From positions 4,402,001 through 4,466,000 of the forward strand of contig OX359197.1 of assembly GCA_947172415.1 (NCBI GenBank): 64,000 nt of DNA, in the 5' to 3' direction. Under the pieces are notes generated by a model. The model worked only from the letters and a program-made list of their open reading frames with translations, made no database searches and had not been told where the DNA came from. The position numbers and the translations under genes are program-made. The stretch's first letter is position 1; the number at the start of each line of letters is the position of its first letter. The DNA is from Chondrosia reniformis (taxonomy: Eukaryota > Porifera > Demospongiae > Chondrillida > Chondrillidae). Positions 1 to 14,314 of this stretch are shown piece by piece.

Positions 1-264
1 TAAATGATTCACAATATAGAGATTCTACTGTATATATGTAACAGTTGTCCTAAAATGCTTTCATTGGAAATTCAAATTTTAAGCCAGTAGAAAATAAGAC
101 CTTGCCAATGAGAGTTACTTAGAAAATACGTACCTGTCATTAATTACAGAAAAGTAAACAGTTAGTGACAATGCAGTTCTTACACAGGAAACTGTATTAG
201 ATGTACACTAGTAGTATATTCACACACATCAAGTACTTTTATACAGACTGTGAGTCTTACATAC

Positions 265-3200
265 CTACTGCTGTTATGTCTGTTGTAACTACAATGAGCG
301 TAAAATCAATAGCTGATGATCCGCTACATTGAATAGTAATATTTACACATCCAATGTTCTCTTCCACATTCTTTGGCTCTTCATTATCAACAATCCTACA
401 AATTACACTGTCATCATCAGAAATGGTGACAGTTGCCCAATCAGGAACGCCTTTCCTGACACCCAAGCTTGCTGAGTCTCCTGGTATAACAATATGACCT
501 GTAAATTCCTCCTCACATTCACTAAGAGAGTCGTCTATAACATTGAAGTCCACACCAATCAGGTTTTGTCCAGGTTCAAATAATATTCTCTTTTTGCCTC
601 CTCCATAGTCAGAACCATCTACAAGGAGATATGGATGAAATAATCAAAGTGGAGGATGAGCAGAACATGACATTTTTAAAAGGAATTGAAAATTAAGAGG
701 GCAATAATATATACGTACACGTATAGGTGCACATCTTAGCAATACAAGCATCTAAAAGGTTGTAACCATAATGATGAAATAGTCTGGAGTGACACACACT
801 TTTAGATATTCCTATGTAGTGGCCAAAAGGAAGTCACCAATAAGTGTGCGTGCACCATGTACTTATATAGGTGCATACCAAGTGCCGTTCCTTGATTAGT
901 TTCCACTTCAACATAAAATGGAACTGAAAAGTCTCCATCAACTACCACATCTAAAGTGACAACTTTATCATTTTCTCTTGTAGGATATTTATCTCTTTCA
1001 AAATGAACAATTACACTGTCATCATCAACAATACAAACCACAGTTTGACTGCCTGCTCTGGATGTGACTCCAAGTGCTGCAGATTCATTTGGAACACTCA
1101 GGAAAACTCTAAAGTCTTCAGTGCCTGTATTTTAAAAACATTAGAAGAACTGCAGCTGACCTAATCGCAGAGTAAACATTTTCAAAATCAATTACCACAT
1201 AGATTTCAAGCAGATAATCTAACTAGTAAAAACAATATTTTGCAATGTTTACCTACTCTAGTTAGCATTCTTATGTACCTGTTAAAACAATCACCGTAGC
1301 AACACATTGTTGTTTCTACTAACAAAATTATTATTAATTAGCTACCCAATTGCTACTGCATATTTAAAGGTCACTTAGATTATATATATATTAGATTAAA
1401 CATGATCTTACTAATACAATTTTTAGAGGAACTATTATCTTCTAATATACGTATATAGATCAGTCAATCCTAATGTTTTGTGCTAGAAATGTGGTTTAGA
1501 ATTATCATTATGTTGTAAACACAATCACAGTCAACTGAGTGTTTTACCTTCCATTATATTATCAGAAATAATGGGTATACTCAAAGTTGCCTTCCTTTGG
1601 CCTGCTGATAATGTTACAGATGCAGTTGTAGCTGAATAATCTCCTGGATCTAAAGAAAATACAATTACTTACATACATACATGTAGGTATCTTAAATGCT
1701 AAGAGCACAGCAATGAACTAATTGAATAAAGCAAGCAGAGTAAACAGTTTTCAGAAAGACAGAAGCAATCACACCTATAGAAGTACCAGGGTATGGACTG
1801 CATATATACTAACATACATATAAAATGGTAATGGATACTTGTTGCATTCATTAGCTACTTGGATACAGAGAAAGATTATTTATACAGTAATCATTGCTGA
1901 TAAAGATCCATGGGGAAAATGTTTAATTTCTGAATCCAAGTACTGTTGGTGGTGGCACTCAAAGAAAATCAATTTCTAACATGCACGTGTATGCATTGTC
2001 TGTAGTATCACATTGTTAATTGATTACAGGAATCCTCATTGTGTTCCACGAGCCTTAATTAATACCTCAGTAATAATCAAATAATAAAGTAATATTATCT
2101 GTTAACTCATGCAAATAAAGCTGATATTTCTGGACAAAGGTAAAACTACTTTGGTCACAGGTAGCATCTGTGGTTAAATATCAATGTTACCACTTAAACT
2201 CTGTGTATGGCGATATATGTATTGTATATACAGATATACTGTATATGCAATATACGTATATATATATGTGTTAATAAGGGCTACAAATTGGACCTTCCTA
2301 GTTTATATAACGCTAGAGGATCCGGAATTACGTACAAAGAAAAATATAAATCTAATCCAGAGATATGTACGTACTTGTAGCAGTGTTATCTCCATAGGTT
2401 ATATCAACTTGATAATCTTCTGCTGCAGTTCCACTGGCTGTGATCATTAAGATGGCAGATCCTATGCTTTCATTGAAAAGGTATTTCAGTTTACTAAATT
2501 GAATCACAATTCCATCATCATCTATAATCATAACTGTGGCAGTGTCTGCAGTTCCTATTCCAACTTGTAAGCCACTAGATTCTGTCTGGGAATTAACACC
2601 TGCTATGGCTTCGAAGAATTCATTTCCTTCAGCTAAGGTATCATCTTGTATAGGAATATCAAAAGAGGCTGTTCTTTCTCCAGGAGTGAATTGTACAGTT
2701 ATTTCTCCTCCACCATAATCAACACCAGCTACACATGTATTATAAAGATATAGCAATGGGCTCCCTTATGCATATACATAGTCTGGCAGTTCTAGATGAC
2801 AAACAGTAATGCCTTTTTTAATTGCTGATTATATAGAAATTGACCTACTGACCAGAGGCTGAGATATCTGCTGTATTAACTGCTACACTGAAGGGCTTGG
2901 AGAAGTCTTTGTCTGCTACCAAATTTAGGGTCACAAATCCAGCAGTTTCATTCACCTCATATTCATCAGGATTAAATTGTACCAATACTTGGTCGTCATC
3001 CTGAATGATGACAGATAGGTCTGCCTCTCGGATAGCAGCTCCAGGACAACTATCGGTGATTTTCAAGGACAGGGAGAATGCCTCCTCTGGTTCCGCTACT
3101 TCATCATTGATTAGGGTACAAGTTAACCTCTTTGTCGTCTCCCGAGGTGCAAAGGTGACTACTTGGTCACATGATTCAAAATCTGCACCAACTACAAAGT

Positions 3201-6200
3201 GTTTAGATAACCTCTCAAAGCCAATTTTAATGGATATACATATACTGCATACAAGAAAAATATTTAGTAAATTACTACTGATTACTATTCAAATCACTGA
3301 TTCCACAAGCTCCACCTAACTTCATATCCTGTATGAACCCCGGACCAACATATGACTAGCAATTCAGTGCTATATTAAAAATACAGCACCAACCTGTAGC
3401 TGTGTCATCACTTGAGGTTACCATGACAACAACTGGATACTGTGACATGCCACTCATCTCTACAGAAAACATGATACTTCCATTTTCTGAAACGGTCAGT
3501 GGGTTACTAGTGTCAGCATAAGATATAGATATTGCATCACTAGAATCATCAGTTATGCTGATTTGTGAGGTAGATTTTGAACTGTTAACTGAGATTTGTC
3601 CATCCTGATAGCTGTTTTCAGATGGTATTATGATCATTGCTTGGAAATGTTCCAGACATTCCATTAATGCATCATTTACAATACTTGAAGAGGTAGACAC
3701 CCTTGAGCTGCCAGCAGGAAATGTCACAGACATACCTTCTGCACTATAGTCGTCTGGTGCTATGGGTTAATGAAGTTGAGAAATAGCGATTTAATAATAC
3801 ATCCCCAATAATGTCTTTTCTAAATCAGTAAATGAGGCAAGAGGATACTAAAGGCTTATAAAAAGCTCTATGTACAACCGATGTATGTTTCACAGGGACT
3901 TAAGAGCTGATTGTATTTTGCAGCTGACTGATTGTTTACACAGGTTTTACAGTACTACTGTATTAATCTGGCACAATTTATATATAACACAATAAATTGA
4001 GAAGCTAAAAATGCATACAATAAGATTATTAGGATTTTAATACAGCAACTTAACTCAATGAATATGTCTTCAAAAATTAGTCTGAGGGTACTTACCAGTA
4101 GCGCTAATATCCTGAAATTGCACTTGAACAGTGAAGTCACACTGTGCTGTGATATCTGATGTGATAACTAGTTTAGCAGTACCGTCTGACTCAAGGTGTG
4201 AATAAAAATTTGACTCGAATCCAACTTTAAGCTCTAAGAAAAACAATTTAAGAGTACATACTTATACACTCATGTACAGTTGTTCCAATAGAAGAAATAG
4301 AGTATATAGTAATAATTGTATTTCTTGTAAACAATTAAACTACAAAATTGCTTGGTACTGTATTGTACATGTCATGACCATAGATTTATCTTCCATAGGA
4401 TGATATAAAGATCTTTCCATCGGCATATGTATAGCTAATGTAATATCCCATTGTCCTTAACAAGAGGAATTTATATAATTAACAGTGTCCTGTTCACTAA
4501 TATAGGTGCTAATTAATTAATTAATTACTTCCTGGAGTGTATACATTTATGTACACATGTATACAGCATATGCTAAAACTTTTTCAATGCACATGTATCT
4601 TTATGAAACCTTTGGTTTTGGCAGCTATATATATATTTTAGATCGCTGATGAAGACCCTCGGGATCAAAACATCCAACAGAAAGATTTAAACCAAAAACT
4701 TTTAGACACTCTAAGAGTCAGGAGATGCATCATCCATAAGATAAGTCTACACAGTTAGAAGAAAATTAATCCTTAAGTTATTTTATTATTGGAGCTATAT
4801 AGTTGCTCATGACTAATCAAAGTGATAATCAAACCACAAGTAATTATAATTACCTATCACAAAGAAACAGTGAAAGAGGGGAAAATAAGATAGAAGCAAT
4901 TAATTGAAACCAGGACAGCTGGTTATGACCACCAGTGCTCTGCCACTGAGCTATAATTGCCATGGCAATGCTCTCCTTGTGTTTTCCCCTCTTGTTATTG
5001 AAAAAATATCTTATAATAGGCAGTGAAATAAACTGTGTTTATGGCCAAGTGAAGCAAAATAACATAGAGAGAACTTGTTACAGTCCCTTAATTTACTCTA
5101 AACTCTAGGTTTACATTCTCAGCTAATGTAATAATGATAGGACACAGGTGTTGGATAGTAGTGTTTTTAATTACTTGTACATACCATCATCATCAAGAAT
5201 GTTGACTGTCCCAGTAAGGGGTCCTTCAGGGTTCTCCAGAACAACTAGTGGGTCAGATGGAATAGTAAAAGCTACCTTGAAACACTCTTTCCTTTCCAAG
5301 ATGCTGTTATCCAATATGGGAATGTTTGTACAGGCTGTTGAGCTGCCTTTTACAAATATGACAGAATAATCACCATTCCCGTAATCTGAACCAGCTGTAA
5401 ACACCAAATTACTTATAATGAGCTGTAACGTTAACATACATACAACTTCATGTGTAACCAGGATTGTGTGCATATATATATATATATGTATATCAATATT
5501 TGGCATCTAAGTGGAGAACATGACCACATACGTATATATATTCCTATATGAACAAAGTAATCTCATTAGAACACTATATAGTAGAAAATACCAAATATAA
5601 TCTGTTAGTTGTATAACATACTCCAGTAATATGTTGCGCTTGCACTTGTCTGAACGTATGTGCATGAAAAACCTAAAACACCATTTTCCTATATGCTATA
5701 TATATATGTGTATTCTGTAAAAAGCCTACAGGAAACTAATGCATACATGAATACCGTGTAAGCAGAACATTCATCCATTTAAACAGTCTTTCTAAGAATT
5801 CTTAAGTTACATCTCGCATTTATATTAATGGATCACTTAAAAAGGCACATACTGTAATTAGGAGTATAACTTTTCATTCTACCATCATCAAGCAACCGCT
5901 AAGTACATATATAGTCACTGTTAATCGATTGAAATGGAACTTAAGATAGAATTATTCATTAATAATTTACTTTTTGTACATATATAGAGGCAAACGATCA
6001 TGTTTAATAAATTGCTGGTGCATCTACAAGGCACATAATTAAACTTTTTCCTTTTTTATTTAAATTAGGCAATCAAGTTACAAATAAACTGCAATATATT
6101 TTGTATGAAATCACAGCATGGTGCCATATATACCTGTAGCGGCTCCATTGCCCAAACATGGATCTCCTTCACAAGATGAGAGTGTCAAAGGTATAGTAAA

Positions 6201-9200
6201 CTCTTTTGGGAATGGTTCATTGCTCATTAGACATATCTCAACACTTCCATCATCTTCACGAACAACAGTTTCATTAGACTTCAGCATGACAAATATCACT
6301 GTAAAAAGAATTAGAATGTAAATATCCATTATGGATGTCACTTTCCAATGGGCTGGTTGACAGATGGTGTATAGGGTGTGTGCGGACAGATGCATGGGTT
6401 GCTTCACAGAAGGTTGGACAACAGGAGCACAGATTGGTATTTATGAGTGAGTAAACTCATTTGAAATCCATTACTTAAATTACTACTTATTTAGAAGAAT
6501 CTTAATGGTTTAACAGACACTATGTAACCCTCCATGATGTCATACATAAAAGGCACTGCCAGGGCAGTAAATCATAAGCATCTTCTTATACTTTCCTTTT
6601 TTGGAATTTGAGGGAAAACAGGGTCAAAGTAGTTGTGAAGATTTTCTCACAACTTTTTATCACTTAACAACTAAAAATGCTGACTCAGTCAAAATATTCA
6701 AAGAATTAGAAGTATGACTAATAACTGGCAAATCTTAAGGAATAAAATAGTTACAACAGTTATATACTGTACAATATGGCTTCTAGTGCTTCATGTGGAG
6801 GGAGATTATTTACTACACTCACACTCGGCATAAAGCACTGCACCTGTGCTATAACTTTAATTAAAATTTTCCCACTCCTAATTAATAATAGTATGTAGAG
6901 GTTATGTTAATAAAGGGATTAACCATCTATAATTACAATCTATTATGATAGAGGATTAAACACATTAAGGAGAGGTCTCTATATAGCAATCAAATTAAGT
7001 TCATCAACTTAGGAATTACACCACATTTTAGGCTAAGAGTGTGACCTTGATCCTATATATGTACAAAGAATCACTTATCCCATAAGATGAAATACACTCA
7101 ATATCCAGACAGGCATACATTACTTAGGACTCTAACAGATAGACATAACTGTATCTACATACTGCACACATACTTACGTATGTATGTTTCACTACATGGT
7201 ATCATAAATAGAGAAAATATGGATTGAATTGTTTTCTTATTTTAATTGGAAAGGCCACTAACCAAGATATCTATCTAGGTATACATATGCATGCAGCACA
7301 TCTTTAGTAATAAACTAAAGTGTATACTGTAGTCTAGAGAACTATACTTAGTAATGTTAGATTTAATGAGTGATGTAATATACAGTAAGAAACCTTAAGC
7401 TTGCCTAATAAAGCCACATGGAGGAGGCATTTTATTCAGCTATTTTAGATAGGTAATTATCAGGATTTAAATAGAAAAAATTATGAATTATAATTTTTGG
7501 GACTAATTTGATGATGATTATTAGTTCAAGCAATTGCAAGAGATGTCCTAGAAGCATAATATGATTTATATATACAGGTTGGACTGTACATACATACATA
7601 CATATGTATATGTACGTATATAAACATATTTCAACCAAATCGTACTGCATTCATCTTTAAGAGCAATCTTAGCAATGTCTTCACAAGCAAATTGGTCATC
7701 CTCAGGCACAAGTGTTGCATTAAAACTCTTGGCATCCACTCCACACACGCCATCATCAATCAGCACAACTTCACATACAGCTTCCTTACGACCTTCAGTA
7801 AAGCAGCAGTCTGCATTGTACTCTACATAGTCTGTTCCAGCTAAAGATATATGTAGGTGCAAATTCAGGCAAGTCACACAATCAAAAAGATACTTTTAAT
7901 AAAAACTTGACATATTTAAGTACACAAGTGCATGTTTGTATATGTTCCTACCAATGGCTGTGTCATCAGAGGTCTTCATAGTGATACATGCATCATTTTT
8001 GGTTGGCCCAGTACGGGAGATCACCACTTTGGCAATTCCCCCTCTCACATCAGCCATGAAGTCTAACCCACTGAAACAATAGCTTACAACTAAACAGAAG
8101 ATACAAAATATAAGAAACATTTAGCATAAACCTGACTGTATTTACAATATTCATGGAAAATACACTACTGTATATATGGTAATGTTTGGAAACAAAATTT
8201 TCATGAATTTTCATGTTTATTTCTCAAAAAAACATTCCAGGCTCAACATTTCCCATCTTTACATATATTATATACAGAGGTTAAGATATGGGCACGAGGT
8301 AAGTGCATTTTATATACTGTAACACCCGAGTGCCCATGTCCTGAAGAGACGATTTGCAGCCCTGGTTAAAAAGGAAGTCAATCAGTATTCTCAGTAAGAG
8401 TGCCTGGATGTTTATACAATATAAAGTGGGTGTAAAAATCCACCTTTACCTATGGCAATGGGTGCTATACATGTATAAGGACTCATTCACAAATATAAAA
8501 CACAAAATCTTTTTTCTTCAGCCAACAATTCACAAAATCTTAAGACTCATGGAAGTTAGTACACATACGTACATTATAATGGCAATATTAATTAGTTTGA
8601 AGAAGAATGTATATACGTATACCTAGGTATGTATTCAGTAGAGGTTATGCAATATATGACAACATATATAGACTATTTAGACTACATAGTTTAGATAGCT
8701 GTGGTCTATGCTGGCAGTGATAGCCTTACAGTTGCATGATTAGAATCAATATGTATATGCATATCTGCATATCGGATACAAATATACCTGTCACTTAGAA
8801 TTTCAATAGCATGTAAACTATTGATGGGAGTTTTACACATTGCAGAGGAGGAGTAAATAATCACCAATTAATGGAATTCATAAAGGAATGTTTGAAATCC
8901 AAAAAATTATATACATTGGCATCTATAACGTACATATAGGTATATGGTCAATTTAACATACACACCACCTGCAACATTCAATATATACCTTCCAAAACTC
9001 ACTTGAAAGTGGATTTAAAGCCAAGCCACCAAGATAACCATAAGTGTTTTCTCTTTCAAATCCATACACTATCACACCTATCTGAGCCTTTTTATTAGTG
9101 TGGTACAAACGGTGAGGTCCAAGGGGTATTGAATCAGGTACTTTGTATTGAACAGCATATCCTTTAATATCTCCATTGATATCTTTAACTGGAGATGTCC

Positions 9201-10602
9201 TTGTACCTCCAGGCAAGGCATTAAGCCTGTAGTCATCAAAAAAGATCTTACTTGGTTGATAAAATATCTTTGGTATCATAATACTAAGATAGGGATCAAA
9301 ACGAACTCTGATATCTCTAGTATCTATCTGGGTGCTTCTGGAGAAAATTAATGTATATTCATTCAGGAATTGACCAATAGGTGGAACTGTCACCATGAAG
9401 GGATCTGAAGCTGTAACTTGGTCAAAGCTGTGTCCAAGGGCAAACTGTTGAAAATGTATTGGAAGATCAGATTCCACACAACAAAATGTATCTTTCAGAA
9501 TAATTTCATGTCTATGTTGACCAGCATTAAGATTCCATGTCAAGCAGGTTGCAGCTCCTCCTTCAAGAACAGGCACCGGATTGCCTCTATGATTGTTACA
9601 ACAGATGGTAACAACTGTACCATCTTCCACAGCGACTATACGAAAGGCATCTGCATCTCTCTGAAGCAATGGAACAGTGAGAAAACTGAAACCTAAATTC
9701 TCCTTTGGAGGTATTTGCTCTACAAGATGATCACAGGCAGTCACATCTGCTGGTAGATTGGCACACTGGTGTCCCGTCAGGACTGTGATGGGTTTGTCTG
9801 ACTCAACGACAGATCCAGTAAGATCTCGACGATGGGAAATTACAAATACAGTACCCTTAGTCAATTGTCTGCATCTCTTTCTCCTATTAGCAGGAATTGA
9901 AATGCATTGAGGGTGTGCTAAAACAATGGAAACCTCTAGACTAAAAAAAAGGGTGGTGTCATCCTCATTAATTATCACTACAAAAAAGCTAACTATTTGT
10001 GACAATATACGTCCATCTGGAGGGAATGTAGAAATCATGGTGTAGATGTATTCTCCGGAAGTTGTATGGTACACCGGCAAGGCCAAGTAAGCATCTGTTG
10101 AGGCAGCATCCTCATTGATACAGTACACAATGATCTTTTCACATCTATTGACAGTTTTAAAGTGTACTGCATTATCAAAGATTGTAGTGAGTGTAATTTG
10201 GAGATCCAAATACTTTGGGATTAATATTTCCACCATATCACCTTTTACAGCAGTATGGGACAACATAACACGAGTAGATCCAGATTCAGGCCGATAATCT
10301 ACCGTAAAATTAACTGGTGTATCAGAGCCAGTGGTAACATAACAACCACACTGGGCTTGTCCAATGAATCTATTTGGTGTACAGGCTGAATAGAATTCAT
10401 TTCCACTATTATCAAATGGCTCTGTATCACAAGTTTCTGTAGCAAATAAAAAGTACATATTGATAAAATTAAAATTATTATTTAAGCAAAGAAAATAGTT
10501 AAAACAGAAAAATTAACCACAAACAACCAAAATTGTACCTTGGCCTTGGCAAGAACAAGTTATAAAAACAAAATAGACAATAAGAACACTTCCTGCCTTC
10601 AT
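265..10602 (-). CDS. Secreted IgGFc-binding / Calx-beta repeat protein, 3' end beyond window
   Basis: Thirteen exons join in frame on the minus strand: 10539-10602, 8969-10436, 7952-8070, 7646-7840, 6134-6298, 5185-5394, 4096-4233, 3394-3759, 2853-3191, 2375-2728, 1548-1649, 879-1124 and 265-618, giving about 1373 residues; the last donor (GCAGTAG|gtatgt) leads off the left edge. The start is the ATG at 10602, which opens a hydrophobic signal peptide (MKAGSVLIVYFVFITCSCQG). Residues ~22-511 form an IgGFc-binding N-terminal domain, with the hallmark SDKPITVLTGHQCANLP followed by CDHLVEQIPP. From ~512 come Calx-beta repeats, each with a motif like GxDYxxG and ending in an acidic DDD turn; seven are whole and an eighth is partial. 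All introns after the third exon are phase 1, suited to exon duplication. Calx-beta domains bind calcium and are a main component of sponge aggregation factors, so an extracellular adhesive or mucus-like role is inferred. The exon joins are by eye, without transcripts. Confidence 0.88.
4640..4790 (+). repeat. Dispersed family B copy with hammerhead-like core
   Basis: Begins with ctgatgaagaccctcggga then tcaaaac, and continues through aaagattta and acttttagacactctaagag to gtctacacagttagaagaaa. The same ordered blocks recur on the plus strand at 18420-18590, 22255-22400 and 26375-26500, so this is one dispersed family about 150 bp long. CTGATGA, a stem-loop and a CAAAAC block resemble a hammerhead ribozyme core, but the GAAA box is mutated here. 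Confidence 0.55.
4840..4995 (-). mobile_element. tRNA-derived SINE copy (reverse)
   Basis: Read on the minus strand it holds an RNA polymerase III A-box-like element (TAGCTCAGTGGCAGAGCA) and a decayed B box (TGGTTTCAATTA), followed by the same pyrimidine-rich body and tail (acttgtggtttgattatcac) as the copy at 50818-50970. It sits in an intron of the Calx-beta gene. The GGTTC of the B box has mutated to GTTTC, so the promoter is probably dead. Confidence 0.65.
5660..5745 (+). repeat. Copy of dispersed family A (head fragment)
   Basis: Contains the family signature catgaaaaacctaaaacac, ccattttcctatatgc and tgtaaaaagcctacaggaaa. It lies in an intron of the Calx-beta gene, antisense to it. See the fullest copy at 50130-50370. 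Confidence 0.6.
8969..10436 (-). CDS. Exon 2: IgGFc-binding N-terminal domain
   Basis: This single 1468-bp exon carries the whole IgGFc-binding head of the Calx-beta gene. The acceptor (tgctacag) joins the signal-peptide exon in phase 1, completing a Glu codon before TCDTEP. Two donors are possible at the 3' end. AAG|gtatat at 8989 leaves phase 0, which does not fit the next exon. GCAG|gtggtg at 8969 leaves phase 2 and joins the T of TGGGTTAGAC, making a Ser codon, so 8969 is preferred. Visible family features include the paired cysteines CINEDA...CISIP and the segment TGSVVESDKPITVLTGHQC. In FCGBP-type proteins this domain is N-terminal and secreted; its ligand in sponges is not known to me. 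Confidence 0.85.
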
Positions 10603-11401
10603 TTTGACAAGAGAGGTTGGAACTGTCTTACCAAAGTTTCAGATAGCAGCCACTTAACAGGATTATTTATAGCTGCAGCTCAAATATGTGAGTACAAGGC
10701 AGCTTGACACCTGAGAAGATCATGTTACATGGCACCCACAGGTTAGTACCTACACAAATGTATACTTAGATATTCATACCCAGTATTCAACAGCAGCTAT
10801 AATGATCACACCTCACAGAAATCTAATAAAGCACAACATTAACAAAAAAGTTAAAGTATTCATATGCCTACATATATGTAGCATTTTTTGAATTGAGAAT
10901 GTGTACATACTAATTGCAGTAGGAAATTCATTAATTTGAGTACATAAACAAATAAGCAGATATGTACAAGTGTTTTCTACTACAATTTTATTAGAATAAA
11001 AGACAAAGACATATATCTCCTTTTGTCTCCTTAGCTTCATGTATAATATAGATTTTGGAATATATACGTATATGTATGGTGTTTTAGATAATTCTTATAT
11101 ATCAAACCCAAAAACAAATTATAATTAATTTAACACTTCTCTTACTGAAAAGGAAGGATTGTTGCTGTTATAGCAACAAGAGACAAGAACCAAAACTATT
11201 TTGTATGATTTTATTATGCAATAGACTCTTTACAGGTACCTGTATGCAACTGTTAATCTTTGGGATGAAGAGGTCGAAAGCATACATCCCTGACATTCTA
11301 AGTTGAGCAGATAGTCTATCCAAAAGTTTGCTAAGGAATGCTGAGAATGTTCTTCTGTCTATACCCTACATTTAAAAATTTAATATATCATTTTTCTACT
11401 T

Positions 11402-11605
11402 GCATGCTATACCTACTCTGTAATAGATTAAAAAGCCTATATGCATATAAGGAACTATACCTGGAGAGAGCTTTGGATGAAGATACAGGAGTTCTTTTCG
11501 TTTCTTCCCACTGGGCCAGACAGCTGTTTCTGGGAATTCCACCCTTAATTGGTGACCCTGGGAATCTTTGTCCTTTTCTTTATCTTGAATCCTTGGCTTT
11601 CTATG
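11402..11605 (+). repeat. Dispersed family A, near full length
   Basis: Shows the ordered blocks seen at 50130-50370: agagctttggatgaagatac, ttcttcccactgggccagac, tctgggaattccaccctt, and ctttatcttgaatcc. No coding capacity is recognisable. Confidence 0.65.
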
Positions 11606-12944
11606 CTACATGTTAGCCTAAATCGGACGACACTCTTTGTCAAGCCTTCAAATGTTGCCTATATCTGTGTTTCCAATTGCTGAGTATTGTTGTGCCAGTA
11701 ACCAGCGAAGAGAGAAATCAGTGAATTAGTTAACAAAAGTATATATTCTTTAAAAGCATTTCAAAAATCTATCTCAACCACAAAATATGACATGAGTTTG
11801 CTACTCATTATTTTAATAATCAAACTTGATGAATATTAATTGACAATCTATCCCCACTCCCTGTTGATATTAGAGAGACAGATCTAGACTGATGGACAGG
11901 TGCAGTTAAAAGTATTCCAATCTAATTATCACTTGGCTTCTGGAGGTCTGATGGAGATAAAAGGATAAAAAAATGTATCAATTATAAATATCATTGAAAG
12001 CTGTGAGAAGTGTCAGTAATTGACAGAACCAGAATGTCTAGAGGGTATGGTGGCAACACAGATATACATACCTATGTCTGCTAGATGTTATAGTGATTGA
12101 GTGGTTGAATAGATATTAATGGATGGATATATATATGGACTCCATTTTATTAAACCCATCCATATGTACGTACTTCATTCTATATAATTTATGATTTTAT
12201 AAAGCCAAAAAACAGTGTAATAGAAAATGACAGAAGTATGCCACTTTGAATGTGCCTCACTTTCTAAGGTTAGTGCAAAGAGCTACAATACCTATAATAA
12301 GGTGTCTAATGCCAACTGCATCATGCCATGTGTTTCATGTTGTGATATAGGTAGGTCTACAACCAATCAACTGTAGGAATTCTTTGCTTTTTTGTTTTGA
12401 CCTTTTGGCCTCAAGGTCTTCCAAACTTTAATGATTTGAAGCCTCAGTATATATATATTTGATGCTTCATAACCCTGCACTCTACTTCATATGCTACAGT
12501 ACCACTAAGAATGGTGACTAAGAGTTTTACAGACACACACCATAATGTTGTACAGATACACAAAAGGTCATATAGTACGTACATTGTACATGTTCAATAT
12601 TTAGGTTCTGTAGTAAGATACGTTTATACGTAGGTATATCAGAGAATGCAATCATTGCAGCTGTTTTTAAAGTACACGTCTATTTTAAGAAATATTGTTA
12701 AATCTATACTCAGCTGAGGTCCTGTATAAAATAAAATTTTCTACGTATATACTGTAAGAAGAACATTATTCCATCATACTTGTAAACCCTTTTTTCAAAA
12801 CATGCTATCCATTCCTATTTAACCTGCAGGAATTTTATCTCTCATCCTCAATATTACTAATGATTGCATGTGGGCTGAAATATCCAATTATTGAATTTCT
12901 AATTACTAATATTAAGAATAAAAAAGTATATGGCCCTATTTATG

Positions 12945-13060
12945 TACACGGCCAAGTGGAGAAAAAGAGATAAAAGGATAAAACTCTTGTATCCTCACCC
13001 AAAGCTCTCACTAGATTTAACTCCCTATGGGCTTTTTACTCTAAAGTAGATGTAACATGT
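12945..13060 (-). repeat. Dispersed family A, reverse copy
   Basis: Reverse-strand blocks ggccaagtggagaaaaagag, gtatcctcacccaaagctct and atgggctttttactctaa match the complement of the family A head. Confidence 0.6.
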
Positions 13061-14314
13061 TGAAAAATAGTGTGTTAGATTATTCATTTACATATACATA
13101 TACGTACCACATACAATTTCTACTAATAAAACCTTTCAGTACAGAGTATGGCTAGAAAATTGGGCAGTGTTCTAAACCTCTGTATGCAGTGTACAAGCAG
13201 CAGAAACCATTACAGTACTTGTAATACAGACCTGTGAAAGAGTAATATAGATAATTGGAAGCCCATATAATGTTCACAGGAACATGCACATCTTCTGTGA
13301 TTTGGCTTTACACCTCCCAATTAGGTCACTCTAATAGGTAACTCAGGAATTCCTACCAATATGTTCAGCAAGATTTGCAAGTGTATAATACATACTTTCT
13401 ATTGGAAGAGCTATCTTCACTTACTGTATAAGAGTCCAACAATTATCTAATTATACAAACATCACTACACATATAAACTATTAAAAAATCATTTCTTATA
13501 AGCAGGCCTAGAGCATACGGGTGATGTGGAGGATCAGGCACCTTTTTGTTATAAATTTAATTACTATAAGAAAAGGTTCATTTACTTAAAGGTATTATAC
13601 CCAACTAATCCTAACTTTGCATATATGTATGAATGACCCTTTTCAACATCATCTTTAGAACTCAGATATCACATAAACATTAATGTAATACAAGCTTAGA
13701 TAATATTGTAATCTATTACATGGAAGTTTGTGACTAATAATGCAACCTGCATGGCTAGCCAGTCTTTCACACAATGTAGGACAAATATGGATAGAGATAA
13801 TATGCTATCTCAAGTTTTGATTTCTTTGACTGTGTATGTTATCCCTATCTACTACTTTATGTTTCAGGATGATTACTTGCATGTGGTTTGATTATCACTT
13901 CAATTTGTTATCCCAAACTAAAATGTAAACAAGGCCATGAATAACATGAAAGGACTGTTTCCCAGAATTTATAAGTTTTGGAAAAACCTACATATAGCAT
14001 TCTAAACACATTGTAGATCTTTGTATGCAGACTGCTTTGACTGAATACATAGGCCAGTTGTAAGCCACCAGATGAAGCAACAATATATATAGAGCTTTGA
14101 TGTTACTTCTTGTTTAATGAGTCTTGTTGCCTGTCAATATACTGTACGTACGTACATATATATTATTAGTCCTTAATTGGTTTAAAAGATTTGTACTTAA
14201 ACTCCAGGAGTTGACAGATTTTCAAGTAGGTGGAAGTAAAAGCTTCTTATAGAAGCTCTTTCTGGGTGTTCAAATTTGAACAAAAGGTTGGTCCGGGCAA
14301 TGCTATTCAAATCA

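Noticed and set aside
8130-8960. Possible extra exon between the IgGFc and first Calx-beta exons
   Set aside because: The phase problem that suggested it disappears when the donor at 8969 is used instead of that at 8989.
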